64,000 nucleotides of DNA from Paragonimus westermani (Eukaryota; Platyhelminthes; Trematoda; Plagiorchiida; Troglotrematidae), in contig QNGE01000973.1 of NCBI GenBank assembly GCA_008508345.1, positions 83,789 through 147,788 on the forward strand. Reading direction: 5' to 3'. Shown one piece after another: positions 33,611-46,434 of the stretch. Under the pieces are notes generated by a model. The model was not told the origin of the DNA. It did not search any database and saw only the letters and a program-made list of their open reading frames with translations. Position 1 is the stretch's first letter, and each line of letters begins with the position of its first letter. A program made the position numbers and the translations under genes.

Positions 33611-34329
33611 AGTAATTAGAAATAGGGAGTTGATAGATAGATGCAAAGGTATCTTCTAACTTGAGTGAACGACCCATTTGCTGTAAACATGAACCGTGGT
33701 ATTTCAATCTAACTACTGTAGGTGGTTCGCCCATGATTATCCAGTGGCAAATTACACCGGGGATGAACTTAACTGATTGGAAGTTTTAAACGCTTGCATT
33801 TTATTTGGTTTGTAGAACCTTTTGCAATCGTTTTGGCTGTGTTCTATATCGCCTTGCTATTCGGAAGCTTTCATAGAACGGATTACGCTTAGGCCAGTGT
33901 ACCTTATGATCTGAACGCATTGTGTAAGATACTGGATTTGATGTTGAAGCAGTGACATTGGTTTTCCTCAACGTACTGAAGCAAACCACTTTAAATTCGG
34001 CTGATAACCTGACTTAGGTTTGAGGAACAGAGTTACAGGGTTCCTCAATCTTCCCAAAACGGTCAGCCTACAAACGGTCACAGCTAGCCATGACCTGAAT
34101 ACTCTGAAGTTCAATGACGTATAAACAGTCATTCTATTGAAGCATCCTCAGAGAATCGTTGTACAATCATTTATTCGCGCGCCATAAAACAACCATATGA
34201 ACGAATACCAGCGTGAAGTTGTGGACTTTCCAGATAATAACACCATGTTGCTGTGTTTTGGACGTTAGTTATACGAAGGAACGAGTGTCCAAGACGAGGC
34301 GTTCTTGTGAAAGAAGTACTGTATCAGAG

Positions 34330-34960
34330 ATCCTATACTGCAAAATAGGAATAACCTTTAAGAAAACATTGCGTTCGGCTGTGAGGAGGCTGCATGCTGG
34401 AAACCCCCAGGTCGGTGTTGATGACCGCGTGGATGTTAAAGGCACCCATTGATTGGGTGCCTATCCAACGAATTTCGTCGATGGCTGCCTTCAGTTGTCG
34501 ATGGAAGCGTTCAGTCGATCTCTCTGCAACTAGGTGGTGTACGGTGGTGAGCACAGTGGTATGCAAGAGAATTTAGTGTTTTCACAAAAAATCTTTGGAA
34601 ATGGAGGAAGCAAGTGGTCGTCACTGTAGTCGGACAACCTACATTTAACGAAAGCGCGCGACGGTTTCCGATGGGACATTAAACAGGACATCAGCTTCAG
34701 ACCATCACAGAACGTGGTCTGCTATCGTTAAGATGTAGTTCATGCTAATCATACGTGACACAAAATTCACGATATCGATGTGAGCACGCGCGAGATGACC
34801 GGAAGCTGAAGGATATGGAACAGTTGCGGTTGACAAGTGAAAATGAAATTTAGATTGCTGATAACCTAAGCAAGTTCGTTTCTGGGTTTCGACGTCTTTT
34901 TGCATAATCGACCAAATGTATCCGGCGGAGATGAGTTTTAACATTGTCGAGGCGAACAGC
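34330..34960 (-). mobile_element. Ty3/gypsy remnant 3 (integrase)
   Basis: On the minus strand, 34944-34705 encodes the integrase segment between the zinc-binding and catalytic domains: CLGYQQSKFHFHLSTATVPY, then PSASGHLARAHIDIVNFV and YILTIADH. The HIDIV block is the first catalytic Asp strand of fluke gypsy elements. 34566-34333 continues with AERSTERFHRQLKAAIDEIR and VINTDLGVSSMQ, the post-catalytic part. The remaining catalytic acidic residues lie in a frame-disrupted part and were not located. The sequence differs from gypsy remnants 1 and 2, so it represents another family or subfamily. Confidence 0.8.
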
Positions 34961-35187
34961 GTTATGTGGCTTGTTAGCTAACCAGCATCAAATGCTTAAC
35001 GATACAAATCGCAAAGGGTCTCCCGCAACATTACTGTAAGGGACCAGTTTGGACGTTGGCTTTAATGGTAGATCCCCTGGGAGGACTGGTGGCAAAACCC
35101 GCAGAACTAGGTTTACGTGAGTCGTGCCACAGCTACTGAGCCAATTACATCACACCAAGATGTAGATTCTCGTGCCAGTGCATCCGT

Positions 35188-35590
35188 GTAATACTCGGAA
35201 TTAGGGATTTGGAATAGCCCTAGAAATCGTACTTGGATTGAAACCTCTCACGCAAGTAATAAGGAGAAGACCTGATATTGGTAACAGTCAGTAGTTGTTA
35301 TTCATGTGTTGAGAAGCCGAATTTGTGGATGTAAAATAGTATTAAAGAAATCACAGTCTGTCATTTGCTGATCGTTTTAGAATATGCAGTCACAAACTGC
35401 AATTTAACTGGTGCAATACAGAACAAACATATTAGCGAATAACGGAAGGCGTAACATTGAGATTGCTCCTCCAATCCTGATGCAGAATGTTTAACACGAC
35501 GTTTGGATTGGTCCGCTGCCAGATTTTTTGTTGTCAGTGTTTGGATAGGCGGTGAATCGAGTAGATTTCCACTACTATTAACCACAACGA
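35188..35590 (+). repeat. 0.4-kb dispersed repeat, copy 2 (LTR-like ends)
   Basis: This is the second copy of the repeat at 28370-28765 in the same orientation. It starts TGTAATACTCGG and ends near ACCACAACG. Divergence between the copies looks moderate, with many single-base changes and few indels. It lies downstream of the gypsy integrase fragment (minus strand), but the orientation does not show that it is that element's LTR. Confidence 0.6.
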
Positions 35591-38253
35591 TGTCATGTCA
35601 CGCGTCCGTAGCGAATATGATGACGATGATGAGATGACGCCGTTCGCATGGCAACTGATTATTGGTACGGTCACGAAAGGTGATTTGCAGAAAAAAAGCT
35701 TCAAAATCCCCGTATACTCAAGACCAGTAGGTGAACTAGGAGTAGTGACAAAAAGTGGGTTTGTAAAAGCACTGCACTGTGCATTTTTTGAGTGATTGTT
35801 TGCATATGCCAAGAACAGAACGTGTCTAGTGAAATCTTCGAAAGAAATATCAGCGGCAACAAAACGAGTGAAGTTTGTTCACGCAATCAAATGAAATAGC
35901 AGACTTAACACTACCAATGTTAATGATGAAGAAATGTTTGGGACCATTTTTAATGATGATTGTTCATGTTATATTGCGTGCACACTTAATAGAATTGGTA
36001 GAATTTACAACAGGCGCAGTGGGTTGAATGTCATATGTGAGACTTCGCTCTTCTCTAGAAGTATGGTCCAAATAGGTCTTGGAACTACGGCAGGGAACTC
36101 GAGTGTTGTCCACCTGATCAAAATTATGGTATTTGGAATGGTGGAACAGGCACATAATTCGGGAACGCTCATAGCCACATGACTATCAGTTAAACTAATG
36201 TTGGACTGAAGTTACATTAGTATGACAAGATTCAACTGCTGCGGTAGTTTGATGAGTTACTTTTCGTAACTTATTGTTTGTTTTTGTGCCTGCTCCTCAG
36301 CCTTGTTGGTATTATACAGCACAACAGGTGTTTTTTTTCTACAAAGAATCGGTTCAAACTTAAAACGATTTTAGCTTCGCGTTTGATTAGGTAGAGAGCT
36401 TGCCATATCTTTGCACGCTGGTTCTGTCGAAGGTTTGAGTTCAGCCTATACGGTATTCTAAAAAAAACGGAACAGACAAAAATTTCTGAAACATTATCGC
36501 CTCAGTCTTCAATATGGTTGATCCATATGACCTTTGACTATCCGGTGACCCTGATCACTGTCGTTGTTATCTGTCCTTCGAACTGCTGATCAGAAAATTT
36601 TCTGGATCTCTATGTGCCATATATCTATATGCTTTTCACCTTAACACATGTTTTCGATCGGAATAAACTGACGTTCCTCGTTCGTCTTCTGATTTGAACT
36701 GAGAGCGATTAGCGGGATTAATATACGAATTCTATACTCCCGTACAAAATGATCTCAAACTTAATCAAACCTTTTGGTAATCCTGTCCCTTTTTCGGTAG
36801 ATGTGGATCAGTCAAAAAGATTATAAAATAAAATTGTCTGTGAAACACAAATTTGAAAAGCCTGTCATCAAATTTTTATCTCAGCCATCGTGAATAGTAC
36901 TGCTGAACATGTGGTGATACAAAAAGCTGAAATTCAACCTTCCGGACCGTACATGGCAACCTGTTGATTTGAGAATGATAACCTAGAAAAAACTATTCGA
37001 CATAAGGATCACTTGCGTTGGTTAACTGATTTAGATCTGATACGGAAGAGCCTTCTTTTTTACCTCTAACACGGCATCATTACATATGCAGTGATTGAGT
37101 ATTCACACAATCAAAGTGAATGAAGCCATTTTTATTGTCAACACGGCATATTTTCTGGTATCGGTAGATCAAAGTACGTTGCTGAGTATCGCTCATTCAG
37201 TCAGCCAGTAGTTTGGTGGATTACACGCAGACCGTCTTGAATCAAGCGGTTTTTTTTCAGTGAAATGCGGAAAAGTAACTGTTTGGATAGTTCCCGCGAC
37301 TTCATTGACAACCGTCTGAAACTGATCCATCGCTCTTTATTCAGTTCAACCAGCAAGTTGAAATGACCAACTCACTTAGTGGTTTTATGTATACATATAT
37401 TGGAGGGTGAGTCGTTTAATGTTGTCTTCTACGTATTCAGGGTAGTTAACTTTTCGACTTTTTGTGCTGGACATTTGGATGTGGTTCTACTTTGATAACA
37501 TTTCGTTTAAAGTTGAACATCATTCACATCTGATCACAGTCTTCACATTCAGATAGGCCCTCCAACCGGCCTCTTCCAAAAAGAAACACTAGGCTCGAGT
37601 TTTCCTCTCGCTAGAGCTCGCCTGTTGTACATACCATTGATGCAGCCGGGATTAGATCTTCGGTCATGCTTACATGAGGCTACTGTGTTCACCACTGCTC
37701 CATTGACTGTAATCTAGGCACTACTGAATTCTCTTCTCTGAACGCTCAGCCGCTTTCGCGTGTCAGTAGTGATCAGGTTGCTCGATCTCGTCGGTAGGGG
37801 ACACAACTACTGCCTGTTAACTATAGACGACAATACTGCGATTAGGACTTCCCAGACAGGTTGAAATATCTGAAATCATGAAACTTATCAGGCGATTTTC
37901 CAAACAAACATTTCGTTCCACACTTCGACCGATGATGCGAATTTGGAAAAAGAGTGGAGTGTAATTTCTGAGCCAAAAGAGAATGTACAATATCAACTAA
38001 CTTTAAGTAGAGCCAAGGTCGAGGGTAGTCCTCTCAATAAATTGGGATGGCCGAACGACCTACCATTCTTAAAAGGCAGCTGTTCGTATTGGACCAGCCT
38101 CCGCCAAAATGCCTGACTATCAGCGTTCTACCTGGTCTTACTTCGGATTAGAAGTTATGGGTAGCATTGTGTAAAGCAATCGTTTGGAAGTAAGAGACAG
38201 ACGGGTAGCCATCCCGCCGTTTCCTCTTGGTGACTGAGTTGTGAGGTACTCAC
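35591..38253. other. Unassigned DNA
   Basis: The plus frame 35595-35795 begins MSRVRSEYDDDDEMTPFAWQ directly at the end of the repeat copy. It could be coding, but no splice partner or domain supports it. The remaining 2.4 kb shows no recognisable feature. Confidence 0.35.
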
Positions 38254-38334
38254 CAGTTCGACAGCAAAATAATCCGCACATTTCTGAATGAGAGTAGTCG
38301 TGTCGCTCAAGTCGATGAACACTTCCATGGTGAA
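38254..38334 (-). CDS. Internal exon with consensus splice sites, minus strand
   Basis: An 81-nt exon (27 codons, phase 0 at both ends) lies between acceptor GGGGCTTTGCAG and donor CTG|GTGAGT. It encodes FTMEVFIDLSDTTTLIQKCA and then DYFAVEL. Exact triplet length, both consensus sites and an amphipathic, helical composition make a real exon likely. The family is not recognised, and no neighbouring exon of the same gene was located with confidence. Confidence 0.5.
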
Positions 38335-38982
38335 CTGCAAAGCCCCAACTTCCAGTCATGACACATTTGTACGGTGACCCTCCCGATTTCCGAAAAGCTC
38401 AACCGTGATTGGTTTACCGATTGCTGAACACTTCCAAAATACAAGGTGATGATAACCTGGTAGTTGTGTTACTGTTCGTTGACTGGGAAATAATCAGCCT
38501 TTTCAGATCAATCCATCAATGATTTAATATGAGGGTTTGTTGTGATTACATTTACTAATAATGATCTGTGTTTAGTGTGGTGAATTATTTCCAGTCAGTA
38601 AAGCTACGATCAACCGAGTCAATCAATTGTAGGAACCCTGGTAAAACAGCTGGCTTTTCAGAATGAATTTATATTGCTTGCGCTGTTTGTTTTTGTTTGT
38701 CCCTGTACGATACTCGAAATAATTTGTGCAGTCAGTCGGCCAGGCGTTAACAACAACAGATTCGTGTAAAACTGGATTAATCGAATAATGGATAGCATTC
38801 AATAATGGTTATCTGGGTGATCGATAACCAGAATGAAGTGCATGCACTTCAGTGTACAGCAATTCACAAACGTGAGCTCTGCCTTTCTTCAGGCTAGATG
38901 AGATCTGGTTTTACGGAAGCTAGCTGACCTAGACCATTTGTCATGTCCACGACTGTGTATACGTATGCATGATTTGTACAAG

Positions 38983-39068
38983 TTGGGCACTGGAAACCAA
39001 TCTGTTTCAAAGTGTGTATACGCTGCGCTATCCGGACAATTCGCCAAGGTCGATTACAATACCTTGGG
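38983..39068 (+). CDS. Penultimate exon of a plus-strand gene (unknown protein)
   Basis: The segment between an acceptor GATTTGTACAAG and donor GGG|GTGAGT reads LGTGNQSVSKCVYAALSGQF and then AKVDYNTLG, leaving two bases. The next exon, 39227-39347, begins with one base that completes Gly and stays open to its stop, so the pair is phase-matched. The wording resembles a conserved folded domain, but I cannot place it. The acceptor polypyrimidine tract is weak, so the 5' edge may be further left. Confidence 0.5.
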
Positions 39069-39226
39069 GTGAGTAGAATTCACGTCCCTATAAGGTAAGT
39101 CATATGTTGCATCTTTTGTAACTAAACTGAAAAAAATGGTGAGAAAGCATGTGACACGTGTCCATCAGTAGTCCTCAGAATAGAATTGGATATAACTGTA
39201 CTCAGTTGTTGCGCTTCGTTTTCCAG

Positions 39227-39347
39227 TAGACCGAAATCGATTAGGCGTTCGTGGTTGGGATGCAAGAGCAAGCAGCCACCAAGAACTCAGAAGGAGTTGG
39301 TGAAGACTTTTTCAAAAACTTGGTCCCAGTTAGCACTATCAAAGTGA
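39227..39347 (+). CDS. Last exon of the same plus-strand gene, basic C-terminus
   Basis: Behind a strong acceptor (GCGCTTCGTTTTCCAG) the frame reads RPKSIRRSWLGCKSKQPPRT, then QKELVKTFSKTWSQLALSK and TGA at 39345-39347. The very basic tail suggests nucleic-acid or microtubule contact or a targeting signal, which is only inference. The intron from the exon at 38983-39068 is 158 nt long. Confidence 0.5.
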
Positions 39348-39815
39348 TAGACAGCTGGTTCAGACTCACCGGGTCTCATCAACACCATGAACTGGATGTT
39401 TCAGAATAGCATGAATGCCTGATATAACAATAGTTTGGGTGACGCCTACATTAAACGAAAAACTAATACATTGGAGATTTCATTGTCAGGCATTTTGAAA
39501 CAGTGATATTTTACAGAAAAGACGATTACAACAAAAGACTAAGTTGTGTTCGTGAACCGTATCCAGCCTCTTCCAGTTCGATTATGATATCTATTTTATG
39601 TGGGTCACTAGTGGCCTCATCAACAACTGAGGTTGCACTGTTTTTGAAGGCAAAAATGTCATATCCAAGAACACGGCTGACTGTGAGGATATGGAGTTCA
39701 GTAACAATTTAGAAGATTAGTAAGTCCTCTATGATAACGTTGAAGGTTTGTACGCCTTTTTGTTGGACATATCCAAGAAATTGTATTACTAATAAATAGT
39801 GTGGCAGATTTATGA
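39348..39815. other. 3' flank, no supported feature
   Basis: Only short frames are present, with AT-rich sequence. No clear AATAAA lies immediately after the stop at 39347. Confidence 0.4.
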
Positions 39816-39968
39816 ATTTAGATGAGATCCAACTGTGAAATATCAGGGCTTCGGCTGGATTCGAACCAGAGACAGACAGAGCGCTTGACGCGTTGAGGTA
39901 TGCTGTGTCTGTCGCTGGTTCGAATCCAGCCAAAGCCCTCACTTTTCACAGTTGGGTCTCATCTAAAT
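39816..39968. repeat. tRNA-like foldback element
   Basis: A 153-bp near-palindrome has arms of about 65 bp that match almost perfectly (left arm from ATTTAGATGAGATCCAACTG, right arm ending in its complement) and a short centre around GCGCTTGACGCGTTGAGG. Each arm carries a perfect RNA polymerase III B box: GGTTCGAATCC at 39917-39927 on the plus strand and the same on the minus strand at 39857-39867. Read on the plus strand, AGCGCTTGAC...GTCGCTGGTTCGAATCCAGCC looks like the 3' half of a tRNA. It may be two tRNA-derived SINE heads in inverted orientation, or a foldback transposon using tRNA sequence. Confidence 0.7.
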
Positions 39969-42799
39969 ATCCATGAAAGCCAAACTTAACTATTGTGGAG
40001 GGATTGGCTGAAACGAATGTGACTGTTGCAACATCAACATTTTAATTCATCTGTTGATTTTGGCTACCACCCGAGGACGGTTACTTTCCGTACGCTTGGG
40101 TGTCTCACACTCTGAGCCTGTGTTCTTGAAATGTTGAATGGGGTGGTTTATCGTATCACTACTGATGTCTGTAACGTTCCTCGTCAAAAGACTACGAACG
40201 AAAGTTTTCAGTAGACCTTTGCCGATAAATGGTGTGAAAGTGTCATCTAGTTGAATAGAGGAAACAGAGACTTCCGTATCTATGGCTTCAACACAATTGG
40301 TTAAGCATTGGGTGACTGTTTAGACTCAACAGGGACTTGAATATTGGTATTCTCCGTTCACTAGTTGAGTTCACAGAACTGTACACACACCTGCCGAATT
40401 TAACACAACTCTTTCTAAGTTTAATTCAGAGCCAAATCATTTCGTCTAAATGTAATGCATGAAGTTCTATTAATCATCCGCCAAACCCAAATCGATGATG
40501 CACAGTCAGAATGTGTGTATTCATCCGAAAGTGATCCCTGAATTTGACTTGAATCATTAGTCTCATTAGCCATCTGTTTCGGTATCGCATCTCGTGCGAG
40601 TAATAATCTGATTGAACTTGAGTAAGTTGGTAAAAGGCTCTACTGTAACTTATAGATTGCAGTCTGAAACGAATTCCGTTGAAGGTGAATCCGGTCAATT
40701 AACCTTACGGTCAAGAATGTTAGGAAGGTAGATAAAAGACAGATTGATTCTTGACTGTCCGTACGACGATCGGTGTTCTTTTTTTTCTGTTCGCACTAAC
40801 CAACGTACACTAAAATACCGATGTATCTTAGACTGAAAGAATGGAGATCCAAACCAATGACTCCTTTTAACGAGCTGAGACATGCACACAAAACTGAACA
40901 CATTTCAGCATATTTTCGTGAATAACTGTGCTGTGAATACCGATGCGATGTAACAACCTGCACAAAGTGTAATCATTGGATTGACTACGGTTGTCATACG
41001 AAATTATGTTAGACATATAATCTGCTGTTGGTAGGTGGCTGAACAAACCTAGATGCATATGTGGTCATCAAGGTGCACCTTTCTTTTGAATTGTTGAAAA
41101 AATTCGTCCATATATGGAGATAAGTCTGCCATTCTAATGAGTAACAATAGTCTAGCCATTTTTCAGGAGTGCATCAGCCAGATGCTTGACAAGTCCTACT
41201 TGATATATGAATTATGTGTAATGCCAACACGTAATTTATCTTGTAACTTGTTCGATTATTTTCCACTCTATAAGGTTAACTTTATTTGGTTATATGCAAT
41301 ATACAGTTATAAAACAAGCCATCTGGTTTGTTATTTGGGATGACTGAGTTCGCTGTTCCTTCCCCGAACGTCCGTTATAAAGTGTATATGTGTCCGTTCT
41401 TCTGCCTTCGATGTGAACCTCGCAGGTTAATTTTCAAGAGTTCCTGTGAAAGGTTGAAAATTTGTTTCAAGGTTGCTTAACTCCCCTTCGGAAGTTAACA
41501 GTGATCCATGCTGAATCTAATACAGTCACATATCTGAACACAATTGAGCGCTTCCGTTAAATTCGAGGGAAAAACCACTTCTGACGTTATTTGTCTCCTA
41601 AAATCGCACCTGTCTGTAGCATTCCAGGTTTCAAGGACAGCCGTATCCTGAAAACATTATGATATAGTTTCGGACTGGATCACAATCACTTACAAAGGTT
41701 CTGATTCCCTTGAATACATTAGTCAAGTAGTTGCCAATCACGAGGGACTCTCCTGAGAACGTAAAGTTTGTGTTGTGGCATTATTTCAAATCCCCAATTC
41801 ATGTTCTTTGCATGTTGTCAGCCCCTTTGAAATTCATGGTATGCTAGTTGTATCGGCAGAATTCAGTGTTTTGTTTGTTGCGGTTGAGTTTACATTGAGC
41901 TTGAGGTTACCCGTTACTTAGCGATTAATCAGAAAGCTAAATTACTATACTGGAACGTGATGCGTCAAATTCAGCCATTCTTCTCTTGTTAACTCTGGCT
42001 TATGATCTGACAAAACTATGCAAAACCTCAATAGCAGTCAATCGCGTTAGCTCTGTACATGACAGAAACAAGGTATCAACTGAAACGTTTGCTCGTCTTT
42101 GTGGTAATTTGTGTGGTCATCCATTAATTTGGGCGAACATAACCCATCTGGGATTGTCAGTTTACAGTGGCTACGAACGTAAGGACACGGATTCGCGAAT
42201 ACGATACTGTCCAATATTCACCATAAAGCCGACAATCTAAGGCCAGATTCGTTCCTGTTTAGTCACATCAGGTTGAGTTAGTCTTGACATGGCTTCGAAT
42301 CGGCAACCATTGGCCACCAGGTTCCAAGTTCTATAGCAGAGTGAAGTACATCTTGTATATAAAATTAAGTCTGATTAGACGTCTACTTGTTCGATTTTTG
42401 TGTTGTTTTCATCAGCTACTCGACTGTGTGTTACATACAGGTTGTGATAAAACTACTTAACCGTTCGACCTTTTACAATCAGTTTCTGTTACTCAAATTA
42501 ATGGTAACCATTCTTAGCACGAAAAAAGCCAGTTACCATAAATAAGCAGGTCAAAGGTGGGTTGATTAACACTCTTGAGAAAAATTGTGAAGTTGATGAG
42601 TTTTTATAGTACTTTGAGGCTGAAGTTTCAGCGCAACAACATCCCAAAACTTAGGTGTGAAGAGATCTGAGAATAGGAAATGTCTTATTGCACAGACGAA
42701 ACTGCGGTTACTCGGATGCTTTAGCAGTCATCTTGGTATGAGCTCAGTGCCAAGCGATCTGGTGTTATAGAACTGGCACTTTCGTTTTGCATTCTCTCC
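39969..42799. other. Unassigned DNA
   Basis: A plus frame at 41986-42240 is open for 84 codons (LTLAYDLTKLCKTSIAVNRV) without clear exon borders. I support nothing else in this stretch. Confidence 0.35.
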
Positions 42800-45790
42800 G
42801 TTTACTATCTGTCGGAATTTGAGAAATTAACTGTTCAACAGATGTTACTAAAAAACAAAGAACTGGCTAAGTGGGCCGGAAATCCAACGATCCAGCGATT
42901 AATAAAAGGGTTTGAGACTTGAACTAAAATCCGCTCTGATCCAGTCACTTTGCTTGTCTTAGTATCCAGTGGACATCCACTACTTGTTGAAAACAAAGCA
43001 TTAACAACCCTCTTAAGGATTATATCAATTGCCACGAAGAATTTAATACTATGAAGTGGACACGGTTGTAAGCAAGTGAGGATTTAACAGCGATTCGAAA
43101 CAATCTCTTGAGAAGCAGCTAACGACTTCAACAGTGAATTGGTTGCAGTGATCTAAATGCCAGTAAGGAAAAATTTGCTGTCTACTGGTAATCCGAAGAT
43201 GAGCCTTGTAATAATTTTTTGTTATGATCTTGTCGACCGCTATCAGCCTGTTAGATAAAGTAAAACTCAACGGTTTCTCTGCTTAAGAGGAAATATGTAA
43301 GAACTATGTCACCGCACAGTCACCAGAGTTTAAGTGGGTGCAGGTCAAGAATTTCAAGCTGTGAATCATTTTTCACAGACTGCAGGCCATTAGCCAGCTT
43401 GATAGCTGTAGGCTGAACAAACTCAACGGCCAGCATATTATTCTTCGAGCCGGTGTACACAAACTGACTGACGTACTTAAGTAGCGTTCTTATAAAAACC
43501 CCGTATAGCGCTTGAAAGGCTTTGTTGTCCAGGCAGGGAAAGTCCCGTTTTATCACTCAAAGAGCTGCAAGCCGCTTTACTGAGGTTAGCTCTGGATGGC
43601 TTACGTAAAGTTTCCTCTGCTGGATGCATTATGATTCAAAAAGACTGCCTGAGTTCTCACCGACCGACCTGTGTGCACAGCGTCATTTAGGGGGAGACTT
43701 CATTCGCATGATCTGTGCTTGATTGCGTTAATATCAATCTGTATGCAGTAGGATCATTAGCACTCCAGATTTCCAAGTACACAGAAGCGTTGCTGGAAAT
43801 GTTGGCTGAAAGGTTGTTGATGTAAGTAAGAAACAAACGAGAACCGAGCACTAACCTCACGGAAATCAAGGAGTGACTTGAAAATCTCACCCAGTTTTAA
43901 CACCAAAAGTTCTACCACCAGGAAAAGAGGTGAGGCAGTAAAGAACCACTCTATGGGCGGCATTAGCCCCCGAGTTGTGCCTGAGAATACCGTGTGAGAC
44001 GTGGTCAAAAGCCCTTGCAAAAACAAAGAAGATAGTATTTGAAACAGGACCGCTGTCTTTGGCTTCTCTCAGGCCACCCATAAAGATAGGCATACTTGTT
44101 TTGCATGACAGGTTGGGAAGATAACCATGCTATGCAGAAAAAAACATACAATTTTTCTAAACACTTTTAAGGACGGTACACTGCAACAAACGTAACATTA
44201 CTTTAAATGAAATTTTAGCGAGGCCGATTAGCTGGTAGCCAACCGAGGGGATAGTGACAGCGTGCACTGAAGGTAGGTGTGGCCGTGGCTTCATTCTATG
44301 CACTAGGTAAAATGTTAGTCGAAAGCATCTGTATGAACAGCTTATGGAGGGGTTCTGACAGACCAGTGGCCGTTTATTAGGGACCCTCAGATGCATCTTA
44401 TCTAAATTCAATCTACCATAAGTATTAAAGCTGAACAAGGGGCATTTGACATCTAAAACAGATAATGCAGCAGTAAGGAGTGGTTTTAGGGAGTTCTGTA
44501 GAGACAGATTTGGGCGCCAGTTTGGCTGCGCAAAGTTAAGGATTACAGTGCTCTCTGAGCATCTTGGTGTATACGGTAAGCTAGAAAGAAAGCACGCTGT
44601 TGGCCAATTGCAAGGGAAGACCTGAAGGCTTATTACTACGCAATCGACGAGTGAGCTTCAACAAGAATGTCTTGTTCGAGGTGGCCCTTAGTGAAACCTT
44701 GTCTTGTACGATCTTAGTGCGTCACTGACTTTGTTGCCCACAACTAGTTCAACTAATGTGGCAAGCGTTCAGGTGCTCTGAATTGCCTGTAACTTAGTGA
44801 TTTGCGAATAGGTGGGAACGATCATCAAAGAAACGACGTGGTCTAAGTGGAAAAAATGGGTAAGTAGGGAAAGTGCACAGTTTTCGCAACATGAGTAACC
44901 TATCCACCTTTTGATTTGATTTTTGAAACTTAAGAGCCCACAGAATAACAATCAGGAAGGAGTAGAACAAGATAAGTCACCAGACCTCCAATGTCACGCT
45001 GAGTGAAGTTTTAAATTTTGGATATTTTGCTGGTTGATTCAACGGTCAGTATTGAGTGTTCTCTGTGTTCATGTGGTGAAGTAACGGCCACTCTATCCAC
45101 TAGTTGGTCCTTACTGATGGTAAATGGGTCAATCAGTGAAGCAACGATGCCGTATCGGGGTCCTGACCTTCTGTATCAAGTCCATCCGCAATATCCGAGT
45201 TGAGTGCTGCTGGTCATGAGAAAAACGTCCACTTATTAAAGGGTTCCCTTGGCTTTCAAGAAAAGCCCCATCCTTCGGAGAGAAGCATGACGGCGAACGA
45301 CTAATGACCTCCACCAAGAACATGTCTTAATTATGAGCGCCACATTCATTTTAAGACTGACCTTGGACGTCGAGAGACCTTGATCAAAGATGGCCGCAGA
45401 GTCCTGCACTGAACGTCGAATAAATTTAGCACGACATAGGAAATACCCAGCGGCATCCAATTCGCTGCCACTAGCGTTCGGTGAAAGACGGATCTCTGTG
45501 ACAACAAACATAGGGATTACATTTGAGTCCGCTTTCTGACTTCTTGAAATGTGTTGAATAAGCTCAGAGAATTGACAAACGTGCATATGAAAGCTGCTTC
45601 CTCGATCGACTGTGTAAGATGAGAGCGTGTGAAAAGTGGACAGCGACTGAGGTAGAAGACAATGGTAGCAGACCCGAATTGATTGCCGTGCCTTGCCAGG
45701 CAGTTTTGAGATAACTCTTGGGATGTGGCGGGTGCTTCGTCACAGCCGGTACATTGGTGAACGTCCCTGCTTGATGCACGACCTTTTTCT
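42800..45790 (-). mobile_element. CR1-like LINE copy B, nearly the whole ORF2
   Basis: This is the most complete retroelement in the window, read on the minus strand from about 45790. 45779-45236 is the endonuclease: KHPPHPKSYLKTAWQGTAI, then RLSPNASGSELDAAGYFL. 44438-44157 is RT fingers around LDKMHLRVPNKRP and TIPSVGYQLIGLAKIS. 44093-43887 is GLREAKDSGPVS, then FARAFDHVSHGILRH, where the palm reads FARAFDHVSH. 43890-43687 contains LFLTYINNLSANISSNASVY, just after the position of the usual GVPQGSVLGPLL block, and the downstream YADD is changed. 43556-43320 is the thumb: RDFPCLDNKAFQALYGVFIR, then LEILDLHPL. 43035-42835 is the C-terminus: SKVTGSERILVQVSNPFINR. Frameshifts break it at several places. 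The order and length match a CR1 ORF2 of about 3 kb. Confidence 0.85.
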
Positions 45791-46434
45791 AAATTACCGC
45801 GATGTGTGTCGTTTTGGCCACATCCCTCCCTAGAGTTCTCAGAGTGCGATTTCTTGTTTTTCGATCTCGAAAGCTTTTATGGTTGATTAGGTTAGGGCCA
45901 GTTGTTACGGGTTAATTTGGGTCGGAGGTGAAGTATCCTGCAACCGGTTTTTTATTGGATAGGTTAGGAAAAGCAGAGGGTCGTCTCACATTATTTACGA
46001 TGCCACATGAATATCACGCAGTAGAAACGGAAAGGTTTACAAGTGGTTTTTTCGAAGCGACGTTTTACGATTAGTTTCTAATGCAACAATCAAAGTCTAA
46101 ACAGGAACCGTGTGACAGCAGTTAAACAAAACTCCGCAAATTTTCAACAATAAAATGAAGAAAACCGTGTGGTTAGATACGTGGTTTTTGCAGCATGGCT
46201 TGGTAGAAGCTGAAGTTCTTGTTTCCTGACCGTTCAGCTGCTCCATTTGTTGAGACGAAAATCTGTCCGGACCGATTTGACACATGAAAATGCAGCTGGC
46301 ATGATAGAGGGGACACATTAAAATGAAATGACTCGATTGATCTGGATTTCATTTCAGTACTGTATGCTAGTAGACAGTTTGTGTGGAACGATAAGCAGAA
46401 ATGCGACTCTTACAATTGGACTGCGGTACACTTT

